Part shown: in pieces, positions 24,183-32,978 of the stretch
Numbering within the stretch: the first letter of the stretch is position 1
Layout of the letters: every line of letters begins with the position of its first letter
Source: an uncultured Prevotellaceae bacterium
GTDB taxonomy: Bacteria > Bacteroidota > Bacteroidia > Bacteroidales > Bacteroidaceae
Direction of reading: 5' to 3'
Length of the DNA stretch: 64,000 bases
Assembly (NCBI GenBank): GCA_947176535.1
Contig: CAMWQU010000004.1
Location: forward strand, 52,495-116,494
The notes under the pieces: generated by a model
What the model was told of the DNA's origin: nothing
Databases searched by the model: none
What the model saw: only the letters and a program-made list of their open reading frames with translations
Translations under genes and position numbers: made by a program

Positions 24183-25460
24183 TTATTCTTTTGAGAGGTT
24201 CTGCTCGGTGATAATGAAAAGTTTGTCGTTGCGGCGGACTTTCTGCGGAATGGGGATGCTGATGTGCCATCCTTTTTTGGCCACATCCACCGGACGGAGT
24301 TCAAACCGGATTTCCTCTGCCGTGGCGTACAGGGCACCCGTGGTGGGGCCGGTGATGAGGATGCGGTCGCCGCGGTGCAGCTCGCAGGCCTCTATCTTAA
24401 ATTCGGCAACGCCCAGTTTCGAGTAGTAGCGCACACCCTTTGCGCAGTAGGTCTTTTTCTCCGTTGCGGAAGAACCCGGTTTGCGGGTCCACTCGCCCAG
24501 TAGCTGGCCTTGGTAGTAGCCGTCCCAGAATCCGCGATTGAATACCCGCGACAGCCTTTCGTTCCACTCCTTCTTCTTCTCCTCGCAGAACGTGCCCTCT
24601 TCGACGGCCCGGATGGCCTCCTTGTAGCAGCGGACAACGGTATCTACGTAGTCGGCTCCGCGGGCCCGGCCCTCAATCTTGAAGACACGCACGCCGGAGG
24701 CAATCATTCGGTCGATGAAGTCGATGGTCTTCAAGTCCTTCGGGCTCATGATGTACTTGTTGTCCACTGTGAGTTCGGTACCGGTCTCCGTGTCGCGGAC
24801 GGTGTAGGAGCGGCGGCAGAGCTGCATACACTCACCCCGGTTGGCCGAACGGCCCATGTTGTCGAGACTCAGGTAACACTTTCCGCTGACGGCCATGCAG
24901 AGGGCACCGTGGCAGAACATTTCGATGCGCACTAACCGGCCGCCGGGGCCCGTGATGTGTTGTTCCCGGATTTGCCGGTATATTTCCGCAACCTGCTCCA
25001 TCCGCAATTCGCGGGCCAGAACGACCACATCGGCAAACTGAGCATAAAAGCGCAGCGCCTCGATGTTGGAGATGTTAAGCTGAGTGGAAAGGTGTACTTC
25101 CATACCGCGCTCTCGGCAGTAGGTCATGACGGCCACGTCAGAGGCAATGACGGCGTCGATGCCCGCCTCGCAGGCCGCATCTATAATTCGGTGCATCAGG
25201 TGGATATCGTTGTCGTAGATGATGGTATTGACCGTGAGGTAGCTCTTTACGCCGAATGTGTTACACTCGCGGGCGATGCGGTGCAGGTCGTCAATGGTGA
25301 ACGTGGAGGCCGAGTGAGCTCGCATGTTCAGTTGTTCGATACCGAAATAGATGCTGTCGGCCCCGGCACGCAGAGCGGCGGCCAGAGATTCGAGGGAGCC
25401 TACGGGTGCCATGATCTCGTAGGCGGTATGTGGGGTAGGGGAAGTGGCGTTGGCAGTCAT
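24183..25460 (-). CDS. U32-family protein, TrhP-like tRNA uridine hydroxylation protein
   Basis: 425 residues from the ATG at 25460 (MTANATSPTPHTAYEIMAPVGS). The longer ORF-track start would run deep into dus. The U32 signature is complete: IEMFCHGALCMAVSGKCYLS, with further cysteines in RGECMQLCRR that could hold an Fe-S cluster. The N-terminal barrel (EIMAPVGSLESLAAALRAGADSIYFG) and the C-terminal beta-barrel extension match the TrhP/YegQ branch, which acts in prephenate-dependent 5-hydroxyuridine formation at tRNA position 34; peptidase activity is doubtful for this branch. It starts 2 bp after dus, another tRNA-modification gene, which supports an RNA role. Confidence 0.85.
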   Translation of the reverse strand: MTANATSPTPHTAYEIMAPVGSLESLAAALRAGADSIYFGIEQLNMRAHSASTFTIDDLHRIARECNTFGVKSYLTVNTIIYDNDIHLMHRIIDAACEAGIDAVIASDVAVMTYCRERGMEVHLSTQLNISNIEALRFYAQFADVVVLARELRMEQVAEIYRQIREQHITGPGGRLVRIEMFCHGALCMAVSGKCYLSLDNMGRSANRGECMQLCRRSYTVRDTETGTELTVDNKYIMSPKDLKTIDFIDRMIASGVRVFKIEGRARGADYVDTVVRCYKEAIRAVEEGTFCEEKKKEWNERLSRVFNRGFWDGYYQGQLLGEWTRKPGSSATEKKTYCAKGVRYYSKLGVAEFKIEACELHRGDRILITGPTTGALYATAEEIRFELRPVDVAKKGWHISIPIPQKVRRNDKLFIITEQNLSKE

Positions 25461-25462
25461 TT

Positions 25463-26476
25463 TTAGTAGATTAACGGTCTTACGGATTCCATGATGTCGA
25501 AGAGTTCCCGGGTGGTTTCGGCCCGGAGCATGCGGATGCGTGTTTCGCGGAAATTGGGAATGCCTTTGAAAAGCGGGGAGGCGGCAAGGTGGCGGCGGCT
25601 GTGCAGGATGCCCCGGTATTCGTCTATTCGTTCGACGCTCGTAAGCACCTGCTGTTTCAGCACGGAGAGCTTCCATTCGGGAGACAGCACATTGTCGTCC
25701 GCCTGTTCCGCACCCTTTTCTCCCTGCCGGTCAAGGAAATTCCTGATTTCGCGGAATATCCACGGACGGCCGAACGTGGCACGTCCCACCATGATGGCAT
25801 CCACGCCGTAACGTTCGAAGCACTCTCGGGCCCGTTCGGGCGTAGTGATGTCGCCGTTTCCGATGATGGGAATGCGGATGCGCGGGTTTTGCTTGACTTC
25901 GCCGATGAGCGACCAGTCAGCCTCTCCGGTGTACATCTGGGCACGGGTTCTGCCGTGGATGGTCAGTCCCTGTATGCCGCAGTCCTGCAACTGTTCGGCT
26001 ATCGTAGTGATGTCCGTGCGGTGCTCATGATCCCAGCCGAGACGTGTCTTCACCGTCACGGGAGTACCGGGTACGGCATCCACCACGGCGCGGGTAATTT
26101 CGAGCATGAGAGGGATATTCTGCAACATACCGGCCCCGGCTCCTTTTCCCGCCACTCGTTTTACGGGGCATCCGAAGTTGATGTCCAAAATATCGGGATG
26201 GGCCTGTTCCACGACAATTTGTGCCGCATCGCGCATCGCCTCCACAAAGCGGCCGTAAATCTGAATGGCCACCGGACGTTCCTCGTCGCACACCTGTAAT
26301 TTCTCCAGACTGCGATTGACGCCGCGGACGAGTGCATCGCTCGATACAAACTCAGAGTACACGAGATCGGCCCCCATCTGTTTGCAGAGCAGACGGAACC
26401 CTATGTCCGTGACGTCCTCCATGGGCGCAAGGAAGACCGGATAGGGATTGCTGAAAACGATATTGCCGATATTCAT
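25463..26476 (-). CDS. dus: tRNA-dihydrouridine synthase
   Basis: 337 residues from ATG 26476 (MNIGNIVFSNPYPVFLAPMEDVTD), which overlaps the sufE TGA by ATGA. The longer ORF in the track is an artefact of the overlapping frame. Dus motifs are present: LAPMEDVTD, INFGCPVKRVAGKGAGAGML with the catalytic Cys, TVKTRLGW, LTIHGRTRAQMY and IIGNGDITTPE. It uses FMN to reduce uridines in tRNA. It forms a translationally coupled pair with sufE upstream and lies 2 bp from the U32 gene downstream. DusB-type specificity is likely but not proven. Confidence 0.95.
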   Translation of the reverse strand: MNIGNIVFSNPYPVFLAPMEDVTDIGFRLLCKQMGADLVYSEFVSSDALVRGVNRSLEKLQVCDEERPVAIQIYGRFVEAMRDAAQIVVEQAHPDILDINFGCPVKRVAGKGAGAGMLQNIPLMLEITRAVVDAVPGTPVTVKTRLGWDHEHRTDITTIAEQLQDCGIQGLTIHGRTRAQMYTGEADWSLIGEVKQNPRIRIPIIGNGDITTPERARECFERYGVDAIMVGRATFGRPWIFREIRNFLDRQGEKGAEQADDNVLSPEWKLSVLKQQVLTSVERIDEYRGILHSRRHLAASPLFKGIPNFRETRIRMLRAETTRELFDIMESVRPLIY

Positions 26477-26892
26477 GCTTTCGCGGAGAAGGCCAATGCG
26501 TACATCCTCATTTGCTTCAACATGGCCAGCAGTCCGTTGGAGCGGGTGGGGGAGAGATGTTCGCGCAGACCGATTTTGTCGATGAAGTACAGGTCGGCGG
26601 AGAGGATGTCTTTGGGTGTCTGATTGTCTAGAATGCGGAGCAACAGAGTGACGATACCCTTCACGATGAGGGCGTCGCTCTCGGCCCGGAAGCGGATGCG
26701 CCCGTCCACGAGGTCGGCCTGCAGCCATACCCGGCTTTGGCATCCGTCGATGAGGTTACTCTCCGTTTTGTATTTTTCGGGCAGAGGCTCCTCGTCGTTC
26801 CCCATGTCGATGAGCAGTTGGTAACGATCCATCCAGTCGTCGAGTTCGCTGAACTCTTCGATCACTTCGTCTTGTATTTCGTTGATTGTCAT
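26473..26892 (-). CDS. sufE: SufE family Fe-S cluster assembly protein
   Basis: 139 residues from ATG 26892 (MTINEIQDEVIEEFSEL). The SufE core is visible: WMDRYQLLIDMG, LIDGCQSRVWLQADLVDGRIRF with the sulphur-accepting Cys, SDALIVKGIVTLLLRI and HLSPTRSNGLLAMLKQMR. SufE takes sulphur from SufS and passes it to the SufBCD scaffold. It lies apart from the other suf genes here, in an operon with a peptidase-like gene and dus. Confidence 0.94.
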   Translation of the reverse strand: MTINEIQDEVIEEFSELDDWMDRYQLLIDMGNDEEPLPEKYKTESNLIDGCQSRVWLQADLVDGRIRFRAESDALIVKGIVTLLLRILDNQTPKDILSADLYFIDKIGLREHLSPTRSNGLLAMLKQMRMYALAFSAKA

Positions 26893-26914
26893 AACAGTTT
26901 TATATAGTGCATCC

Positions 26915-27922
26915 TTAGATGCCGTTGTAGTTGTAGATAAGTTGCAGCACACTCTGTCCCACGGCCTCCAACACGTCCGGGTCGATGTTGTCCGGTGTGT
27001 CGTCGATGGTGTGCCATGTGGGGCCGAACGAACTGGGCCCGCTCTTGTGGTAAGGGATGATGTCGATGCAGGGAATCTGTGCAATCTGATTGACGTTCAG
27101 GTGGTCGTCCACGATGCTCCCGCCGTCGCTCTGCGGAAAGAAGTGGCCGTACCCGATTTGCTGTGCCGTGTGCCATAGTTTCTCCACGACCGGCCCGGCG
27201 TAGTAGGCGGATATCCTTTCTTTCGCAAACGTGCTACCACGTCCGCCCACCATGTCGAACAATATGCCGAAACGCGCCGTGTAACCCTCCTGTGCGGCTT
27301 GGGTGGCCCATGCCTTTGAACCCAGGCACCAACCGCTTTCCTCGTTCTCTCGGAACGTTTCGTCCCATTGGGGCTGCCCGTAGTCCTCTACATCGAAGCA
27401 TACAAAATCTATGCCAATCGTGAAAGTCGTGTCGGGAGACATGAGACGTGCCAGTTCGAGCATCAGTGCCACGCCGCTGGCTCCGTCGTTGGCGGCCGGA
27501 ACGGGCGTGTGATGATTTTTCTCGTCCTCGTCGTTATCGGCCCAAGGGCGCGAATCCCAGTGTGTGCAGAGCAGAATGCGTTTCGGGCTTTCGGGATTCA
27601 GGTGCGCCATGATGTTGCGGCAGGGCAATACCGTCCCGTCGTAGGCCGTCACGTTCAGTCGTTGTTCTTCGGTGGGAAGTCCGAGCGCGGAGAACCATGC
27701 GACGATGGAGTCGCCGCAGATGCGCCACGCCTCGGTGCCCGGAACCCTCGGGCCGAAAGCACACTGTTTCCGGATATACTGCATGGCGTTGGCCGATTCG
27801 AAAGTCGGACAAGGTTGCATGGGGATGCTGTCCGGTGCGTCGGTCTTCTTCGTCCGTCCGCCGCAGGAGACTAAGCACATGAGGCATGTAAGCAGGGTGA
27901 AAGTCTTTTGTCGGTATGTCAT
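26915..27922 (-). CDS. M28-family lipoprotein, glutaminyl-cyclase-like
   Basis: 335 residues from ATG 27922 (MTYRQKTFTLLTCL) with a lipobox CLVSC (Cys20). Zinc-ligand regions of the M28/glutaminyl cyclase fold are visible: CTHWDSRPWAD, PAANDGASGVALMLELARL, DFVCFDVEDYGQPQWDE, and FGPTWHTIDDTPDNID. It is therefore either an aminopeptidase or a glutaminyl-peptide cyclotransferase; the single-zinc pattern, the insertion around WDETFREN and the overall length favour the cyclase. N-terminal pyroglutamate is common on exported mature proteins of Bacteroidetes, which fits an envelope location. It lies 22 bp before sufE and 14 bp after the C26-M19 fusion gene. Confidence 0.85.
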   Translation of the reverse strand: MTYRQKTFTLLTCLMCLVSCGGRTKKTDAPDSIPMQPCPTFESANAMQYIRKQCAFGPRVPGTEAWRICGDSIVAWFSALGLPTEEQRLNVTAYDGTVLPCRNIMAHLNPESPKRILLCTHWDSRPWADNDEDEKNHHTPVPAANDGASGVALMLELARLMSPDTTFTIGIDFVCFDVEDYGQPQWDETFRENEESGWCLGSKAWATQAAQEGYTARFGILFDMVGGRGSTFAKERISAYYAGPVVEKLWHTAQQIGYGHFFPQSDGGSIVDDHLNVNQIAQIPCIDIIPYHKSGPSSFGPTWHTIDDTPDNIDPDVLEAVGQSVLQLIYNYNGI

Positions 27923-27936
27923 AAGGAATGAGACTA

Positions 27937-29715
27937 TTAGGATTGTGTTTGTGATTCGCCTGGCTGTCCGGACTGTACAAGCCGCATCAGGCGGAGCAGA
28001 TTCCCGCCCCATAGCAACTTCAGTTGTTCCTCGTTGTAGCCGGCCTCGCGCAGCAGTCGGGTAAGGTTCGTCACTTCGCCGGCATGAGCGATACCGGGCA
28101 CTCCGCCGTCGCCGTCGAAGTCGGTGCCGATACCCACATGTTCAATACCCATGACCGATACGGCATGATTGATGTGTCTGACGGCATCCTCCACGGTGGC
28201 CTGTCCGTCGGTGCGCAGGAATCCGTTGTAGAACGTCACCTGCATGACACCTCCCGTCCGGGCCAGTGCCGCCATCTGTTCGTCGGTGAGGTTCCGGGGA
28301 TGGTCGCATAAGGCCCGGCAACTGGAGTGGCTGCAGAAGATGGGCGTTCGGCTCACCTGCAAAGCATCCCAGAAGGTGCTCTCCGCAGCGTGGCTCAGGT
28401 CTACCATCATCCCCACGCGGTTCATTTCCCGCACGACCTCGCGGCCGAACGCACTCAATCCGCCGTGTTCCCCGTTTCCTCGGGCAGAGTCGCAAATGTC
28501 GTTGTCGCCGTTGTGACATAATGTCATGTACACGACGCCCCGGCTCCGGAAATGCTCCACCCGCGAAAGGTCGCGCCCGATGGCGTAGCCGTTCTCAATG
28601 CCTTTCATGATGGCTTTCTTCCCCTCCTCTTTCAGTCGGAACAGTTCGTCGGGTGTCCGTGCGATGGCTGCGGCCTGCGCGTTCTCCTCCACCATCTTTT
28701 CAATGCCCGTCAGGATGCCGTCGGCTTTCCGTGTGGCCGCCTTCAGCGACTCCTCGTCACGCTCTCCTTGCGGCAGATAAGCCACCATGATGCTTGCATC
28801 GAGGTGCCCCTCCGTCATTTTGTGCAAATCGACGAGTGCTTTCGGGTCGCGTCGGCCGAAGCGTATGCCCTGCCCGAAGAGCATGGGCGTGTCGCAATGA
28901 CTGTCTATCGTCAGGATGCGCCGGTGGATGTCCAAGGTTTCCCGGAACGAGCGTGCGCTGTCCACCAACCAGTGGAAGAGCGGCATCATGGAACGGTCAC
29001 CGCGCAGGATGAAGCATTCGGGATGCCACTGCACGCCGAGTATATTCTTGTTCTCGCAGCTCTCCACGGCTTCAATGACCCCGTCGGGTGCCGTGGCCGA
29101 AACCGTCAGATGCGGGCCGGGCAGATTCACGGCCTGATGATGGAACGAATTTACGGCCAGCCTCTCGGTCTGCATGATGCGGTGGATGAGGCTGCCGGGC
29201 CGTAGCGCAACATGATGCGAGGCATATTCGCGTGGCAAGTCCTGACTGTGTTTCAGCAGTGCCGCGCCGGGCATGGCCTCGGCAATGTCCTGCAGCACGC
29301 TTCCGTCCAGTGCAGCGGCCAGCAACTGTATGCCCCGGCAGATGCCCAGCATAGGGATTTGCCGGTCGTAAGCCATCCGGGCCAGCAACAGTTCGGGCAA
29401 GTCGCGTCGCGGATTGATGCTGTGCAGAGCGGGTGACGGCTCCTCGCCCACGTAGAGCGGATTGAGGTCTCCGCCGCCGGAGAACAGGATTCCGTCGAGG
29501 TGCTCAAGGGTGGCGATAAGTGCCTCCCCGTCCTCGAAAGGAGGAATGACGAACGGTATTCCGCCGGCCTCTAGCACCGACCGGAAATACCCCTCCGCCA
29601 GTTCGCATCCCCTGTCTCCGAAGTTTGCGGTAATGCCGATGACGGGCCGGTTGCCGTAGTCGGGTGCTTCGTCGTGAAGCGCGTCGTATGTTGCTTTCCA
29701 GTCGAAGGCGTTCAT
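27937..29715 (-). CDS. Fusion of a class I glutamine amidotransferase-like (C26) domain and a membrane dipeptidase (M19) domain
   Basis: 592 residues. The N-terminal part (about 20-255) is a PuuD/C26-type hydrolase with GICRG (nucleophile Cys126) and the VQWHPE His-Glu pair. The C-terminal part (about 262-592) is an M19 zinc dipeptidase with TIDSHCDTPMLFGQG (HxD zinc ligands), VDLSHAAESTFWDAL, CSHSSCRALCDHPRNLTDEQM and HVGIGTDFDGDGG. No signal peptide is visible. The two activities could act in sequence on gamma-glutamyl and dipeptide bonds, for example in turnover of glutathione-like or peptidoglycan-derived peptides; this is inference. It lies 6 bp after the Lrp-type regulator gene. Confidence 0.88.
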   Translation of the reverse strand: MNAFDWKATYDALHDEAPDYGNRPVIGITANFGDRGCELAEGYFRSVLEAGGIPFVIPPFEDGEALIATLEHLDGILFSGGGDLNPLYVGEEPSPALHSINPRRDLPELLLARMAYDRQIPMLGICRGIQLLAAALDGSVLQDIAEAMPGAALLKHSQDLPREYASHHVALRPGSLIHRIMQTERLAVNSFHHQAVNLPGPHLTVSATAPDGVIEAVESCENKNILGVQWHPECFILRGDRSMMPLFHWLVDSARSFRETLDIHRRILTIDSHCDTPMLFGQGIRFGRRDPKALVDLHKMTEGHLDASIMVAYLPQGERDEESLKAATRKADGILTGIEKMVEENAQAAAIARTPDELFRLKEEGKKAIMKGIENGYAIGRDLSRVEHFRSRGVVYMTLCHNGDNDICDSARGNGEHGGLSAFGREVVREMNRVGMMVDLSHAAESTFWDALQVSRTPIFCSHSSCRALCDHPRNLTDEQMAALARTGGVMQVTFYNGFLRTDGQATVEDAVRHINHAVSVMGIEHVGIGTDFDGDGGVPGIAHAGEVTNLTRLLREAGYNEEQLKLLWGGNLLRLMRLVQSGQPGESQTQS

Positions 29716-29721
29716 GGGTTT

Positions 29722-30225
29722 TCAGTCCGTTGAATTGTCAATGTATATGGGTACGTTCTCTCTCTGCTGCTCGCCGATGGGGATTTCCTTCTTGATGCTC
29801 TGGTTGAGCGAGATAAGCGTTTCGGTTGCGATTACCCCCGGTATTTCCTGAATCCTGTTGTTGAGCAGTTCCATCAGGTGGGCGTTGTCGCGTGCATAGA
29901 GTTTGATGAGCATCGTGTACGGCCCCGTCGTGAAGTGGCACTCCACGATTTCGGGAATTTCCGTCAGGGCCCGGCTCACGTCCTTGTACATGGCCCCGCG
30001 TTCCAGTTTGATGCCCACGAACGTGCAAGTGCTGTAGCCCAGACTTTCGGGGTGGATGTGGTAGCCCGAACCGATAATCACTTTCAGGTCGATAAGCCGC
30101 TGCACCCGTTGGTGGACGGCCGCGCGGCTCACGCCGCATTCCGCGGCCACATCCTTAAACGGGATGCGTGCGTTGGCCGAAATGATTTCAAGTATCTGCT
30201 TGTCCAGTTTGTCAATCTTTTCCAT
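29722..30225 (-). CDS. Lrp/AsnC family transcriptional regulator
   Basis: 167 residues from ATG 30225 (MEKIDKLDKQILEIISANARIPFKDVAAECGVSRAAVHQR). The longer ORF start in the track lacks support. The helix-turn-helix covers about residues 20-45, and the RAM ligand-binding domain covers about 65-145 (TFVGIKLERGAMYKDVSRALTEIPEIVECHFTTGPYTMLIKLYARDN). It is encoded 6 bp before the C26-M19 fusion gene and may control the peptide/amino-acid genes downstream. The ligand is probably an amino acid. Confidence 0.92.
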   Translation of the reverse strand: MEKIDKLDKQILEIISANARIPFKDVAAECGVSRAAVHQRVQRLIDLKVIIGSGYHIHPESLGYSTCTFVGIKLERGAMYKDVSRALTEIPEIVECHFTTGPYTMLIKLYARDNAHLMELLNNRIQEIPGVIATETLISLNQSIKKEIPIGEQQRENVPIYIDNSTD

Positions 30226-30355
30226 GATGATGTAGGTATGTTCCCGTAAATGCGATACAGGTTGGTGAGCCGCCGTGCGATTCATCAACCTGCGCTTTTT
30301 GCAGTAAGGAGTGAGCGTCAGGGTGTGCCCTCTCCCGTGGTGCGTATGCTCTATC

Positions 30356-31249
30356 CTACTTTTCGATGTCCAGCAGCTCAACGGTGAAGATGAGTGTGGA
30401 GAAAGGCGGGATTGTGCTCATGTCGCGGTCGCCGTAGGCCAGTTCCTGCGGGATGTAAAGCTCCCATTTCGAGCCTACGGGCATCATGGTGAGAGCTTCC
30501 GTCCATCCCTTGATGACCTGGTTGCATCCGAACGTGGCGGGTTCGTTACGCTTGTAGGAACTGTCGAACACGGTACCGTCGATGAGGCGTCCCTCGTAGT
30601 TCACCTTCACGCGCTGTGTGGCGGTGGGAATCTCCCCTTCGCCCTTCTGAATCACTTTGTATTGCAGTCCGCTCGCCGTGGTGACGACATCCTTCTGCTT
30701 GCCATTCTGTTTCAGGAAATCCTCTCCCGCCTTGCGGTTGGCACCGTACTTGCGCTCCATGGCAGCCCCGTGGTAATAGTCCATCTGCTTTCTCACCGCC
30801 TGCTGCGTGCTGTCCATGCTGACGGGCAGCCGGTCGTTCTCGCCCGAGAGTCCGGCGCGGAATCCCGCAACGAACTCTTCGGGGGCGATAATCTGCAACG
30901 AATCGTCCACTTGCTTCGTGATTTGCGGGATAATCTGCTCCTGCAACTGCGTGCGGATTTCGATGCCCGCCATGCGTGCCTTCTGCCGCTTGTCGTTTTC
31001 GGTGAGCTGACTGTTGTCGAATCCCAGCAGGAAGTCGGCGATGTAGGCCGTGTCTATGCCCATGCGCTCCGTCAGATACTGTTTCAGGCCCAGCGTGTTG
31101 GCCTTGCCCATGAGATAGCTGAAGTCGGCCGCGCTGAGGGTGTCCACTTTCTCGACGACAGCCACAGCCTTCTTGGCGACCTTCTTCTTAGATGCTGCGC
31201 CGGCCGACAGGCAGCACAGCGCAGCAATCAAGATACATAGTTTTTTCAT
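30356..31249 (-). CDS. FKBP-type peptidyl-prolyl isomerase, exported (paralogue 3 of 3)
   Basis: 297 residues with a cleavable-type signal peptide (LCILIAALCCLSAGAAS). An N-terminal FKBP dimerisation domain (about 40-175) precedes the C-terminal FKBP domain with VKVNYEGRLIDGTVFDSSYKR, CNQVIKGWTEAL and WELYIPQELAYGDR. It catalyses proline isomerisation and folding of envelope proteins, as FkpA-type proteins do. It follows the next paralogue after only 2 bp. Confidence 0.93.
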   Translation of the reverse strand: MKKLCILIAALCCLSAGAASKKKVAKKAVAVVEKVDTLSAADFSYLMGKANTLGLKQYLTERMGIDTAYIADFLLGFDNSQLTENDKRQKARMAGIEIRTQLQEQIIPQITKQVDDSLQIIAPEEFVAGFRAGLSGENDRLPVSMDSTQQAVRKQMDYYHGAAMERKYGANRKAGEDFLKQNGKQKDVVTTASGLQYKVIQKGEGEIPTATQRVKVNYEGRLIDGTVFDSSYKRNEPATFGCNQVIKGWTEALTMMPVGSKWELYIPQELAYGDRDMSTIPPFSTLIFTVELLDIEK

Positions 31250-31251
31250 AC

Positions 31252-32118
31252 TTACTTCTCAATGCTCAGCAACTCGATGGTGAACACCAGTGCGGAGAAA
31301 GGCTTGATTTGTCCGGCCTCGCGGTCGCCGTAGGCCTGCTCCTGCGGAATGTAAACCTTCCACTTCGAGCCGGCGGGCATGTGCGTAAGGGCGTTGGTCC
31401 ATCCGGGGATAACCTGATTGCAGCGGAACGTTGTAGGCTCGTTGCGGCGGTAAGAGCTGTCGAAGATGGTGTCGTTGATGAGGCGGCCTTCGTAGTGCAC
31501 TTTCACGCGGCTGGTGTCGGCGGGAATTTCGCCGTTGCCCTCTTCGATGATTTCGTAGTAGACGCCGTTGTCCAGTTTCTGGACGCCGGCCTTCTTAGCC
31601 AGTTTGCTCATGAACGCCTCGTTCTCCTCTTTCCAGGGGCCGTAGAGCTTTGCCATCTGTTCGGCTTTGATTTCCGACTGCTTCTCGCGGGCATAGAGGT
31701 TAGCCTCGTCCATGGTCATGATGCCGTCCTCCTGCAGGGTGCCGCAGACGAAACCGGCCATGAAGTTCTTGAGGCTGATGGTCTGTGTGCTGTCCTCGCC
31801 GAAGATTTCGTAGTTGATGCCCTTAATCATCTGCTGGCTGATCTGCTGTCCGATCTGCACGCCGATGTAGTAGGCCGACTTCTTCTGGTCGTCGCCGGCG
31901 TTCACGCCCTCGTTCAGACCCTTGATAAACTCGTTCATCTGTGTGCTGTCCACGCCCATCTGCTCCAGATATTGATGCAGACCCTGTGTCATGGTGAGGC
32001 CGCGCACGTAGCTCAGTGTGTCGATGTCGCTTTTCAGATCGGCCTTGGGAGTGCCGTTGCCGCAGGAAGCAATCACGGCTGCGATTGCCACTGCAAAGAA
32101 GAAACTTAACTTTTTCAT
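31252..32118 (-). CDS. FKBP-type peptidyl-prolyl isomerase lipoprotein (paralogue 2 of 3)
   Basis: 288 residues with a lipobox AVIASC (Cys19). The same FKBP_N plus FKBP_C layout as its neighbour is visible, with VKVHYEGRLINDTIFDSSYRR, CNQVIPGWTNALTHMPAG and YIPQEQAYGDREAG. The paralogues are clearly diverged at the protein level (for example different N-terminal domains), so the duplication is not recent. Envelope-located through its lipid anchor. Confidence 0.93.
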   Translation of the reverse strand: MKKLSFFFAVAIAAVIASCGNGTPKADLKSDIDTLSYVRGLTMTQGLHQYLEQMGVDSTQMNEFIKGLNEGVNAGDDQKKSAYYIGVQIGQQISQQMIKGINYEIFGEDSTQTISLKNFMAGFVCGTLQEDGIMTMDEANLYAREKQSEIKAEQMAKLYGPWKEENEAFMSKLAKKAGVQKLDNGVYYEIIEEGNGEIPADTSRVKVHYEGRLINDTIFDSSYRRNEPTTFRCNQVIPGWTNALTHMPAGSKWKVYIPQEQAYGDREAGQIKPFSALVFTIELLSIEK

Positions 32119-32173
32119 TGCTTGTTTTATTTTTAGATGTTTATAATTTCCTTGATGACGCCTGTGTGTATGG

Positions 32174-32758
32174 TTACAACACCTTGATGAGTTCCACGTC
32201 GAAGATGAGCGTGGAGTAGGGCGGAATGCTGCTTCCGGCCCCCTGTTCGCCGTAGCCCAGCAGATAGGGGATGAAGAAGCGGTACTTGGCTCCCTCTTTC
32301 ATGAGCTGCACGCCCTCCGTCCATCCGGCGATGACCTGATTCAGTCCGAAGTCGGCCGGCTCGTTACGCTGATAAGAGCTGTCGAACACTTCGCCGCTGA
32401 TGAGCCGTCCCTCGTAGTGGCAGCGCACGCGATCCGTGGCCTTGGGGCTGCGTCCCGTACCCTCCTGCAACACCTCGTATTGCAGACCGCTCTTGGTCGT
32501 TGTCACTCCCTCGCGCGCTCCGTTGTTCGTCAGGAACACTTTTCCCTCGGCGATGGCCTTCTGCGAATCCTCGGCCGCCTTCCGGGCGAAGTAGTCGTTC
32601 AGCATCTCCTGTGCCTCGCGGGCCGTCATTTCGGTTGTGCGGCCCTCCAGCACGTCGCCGATGCTGCGGGTAAACTCATTGATGTCAAATCCGTCAATAT
32701 TCATGCTCTTGAGCTGCTGGCCGATGCCCATGCCCAGAGCGTAGCTGATTTTCTCCAT
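32174..32758 (-). CDS. FKBP-type peptidyl-prolyl isomerase (paralogue 1 of 3)
   Basis: 194 residues without an obvious signal peptide (MEKISYALGMGIGQQLKSMNIDGF), so probably cytosolic. A short FKBP_N helical domain leads to an FKBP_C domain with VRCHYEGRLISGEVFDSSYQR, LNQVIAGWTEGVQLM and FIPYLLGYGEQGAGSSIPPYSTLIFDVEL. It is first in the tandem set behind a promoter at 32806-32836 and is MIP/FklB-like in size. Confidence 0.93.
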   Translation of the reverse strand: MEKISYALGMGIGQQLKSMNIDGFDINEFTRSIGDVLEGRTTEMTAREAQEMLNDYFARKAAEDSQKAIAEGKVFLTNNGAREGVTTTKSGLQYEVLQEGTGRSPKATDRVRCHYEGRLISGEVFDSSYQRNEPADFGLNQVIAGWTEGVQLMKEGAKYRFFIPYLLGYGEQGAGSSIPPYSTLIFDVELIKVL

Positions 32759-32805
32759 GATGTCTTAATGCCTTATATAATATACATGTATCCGGTAACG
32801 GCCTG

Positions 32806-32836
32806 CAAAGTTACGAAAAAAGGAATGCAGTACAAA
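32806..32836 (-). promoter_or_regulatory. Promoter of the FKBP operon (-33 TTTG, -7 TAACTTTG)
   Basis: On the minus strand TTTG (32833-32836) and TAACTTTG (32806-32813) are 19 bp apart, 48 bp upstream of the first FKBP start. Confidence 0.75.
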
Positions 32837-32922
32837 AGAAATTATTCTTTTTTAACTTATCGCCGTGCTTTTCCTCCCATGCTATTTTATAAATGACAAT
32901 GTAAAGGTACAGTTCTTTTATG

Positions 32923-32958
32923 AAAAAGCCGCGCCGTTCAAAGCGAACGGCGCGGCTT
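32923..32958 (-). terminator. Intrinsic terminator of the fimbrial operon
   Basis: A perfect 14-bp stem (AAGCCGCGCCGTTC / GAACGGCGCGGCTT) with a 5-nt loop, followed on the minus strand by TTTTT. It lies 20 bp downstream of the fimbrillin stop. Confidence 0.9.
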
Positions 32959-32978
32959 GTAATTAAGCGTTATACTTA

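Noticed and set aside
25461-25676. N-terminal extension of the U32 protein in the ORF track
   Set aside because: It overlaps dus in another frame and has a random Arg/Pro/His-rich composition; ATG 25460 fits the family start.
26477-26743. N-terminal extension of Dus in the ORF track
   Set aside because: It overlaps sufE in another frame; ATG 26476 overlaps the sufE stop by ATGA and starts the conserved Dus sequence.
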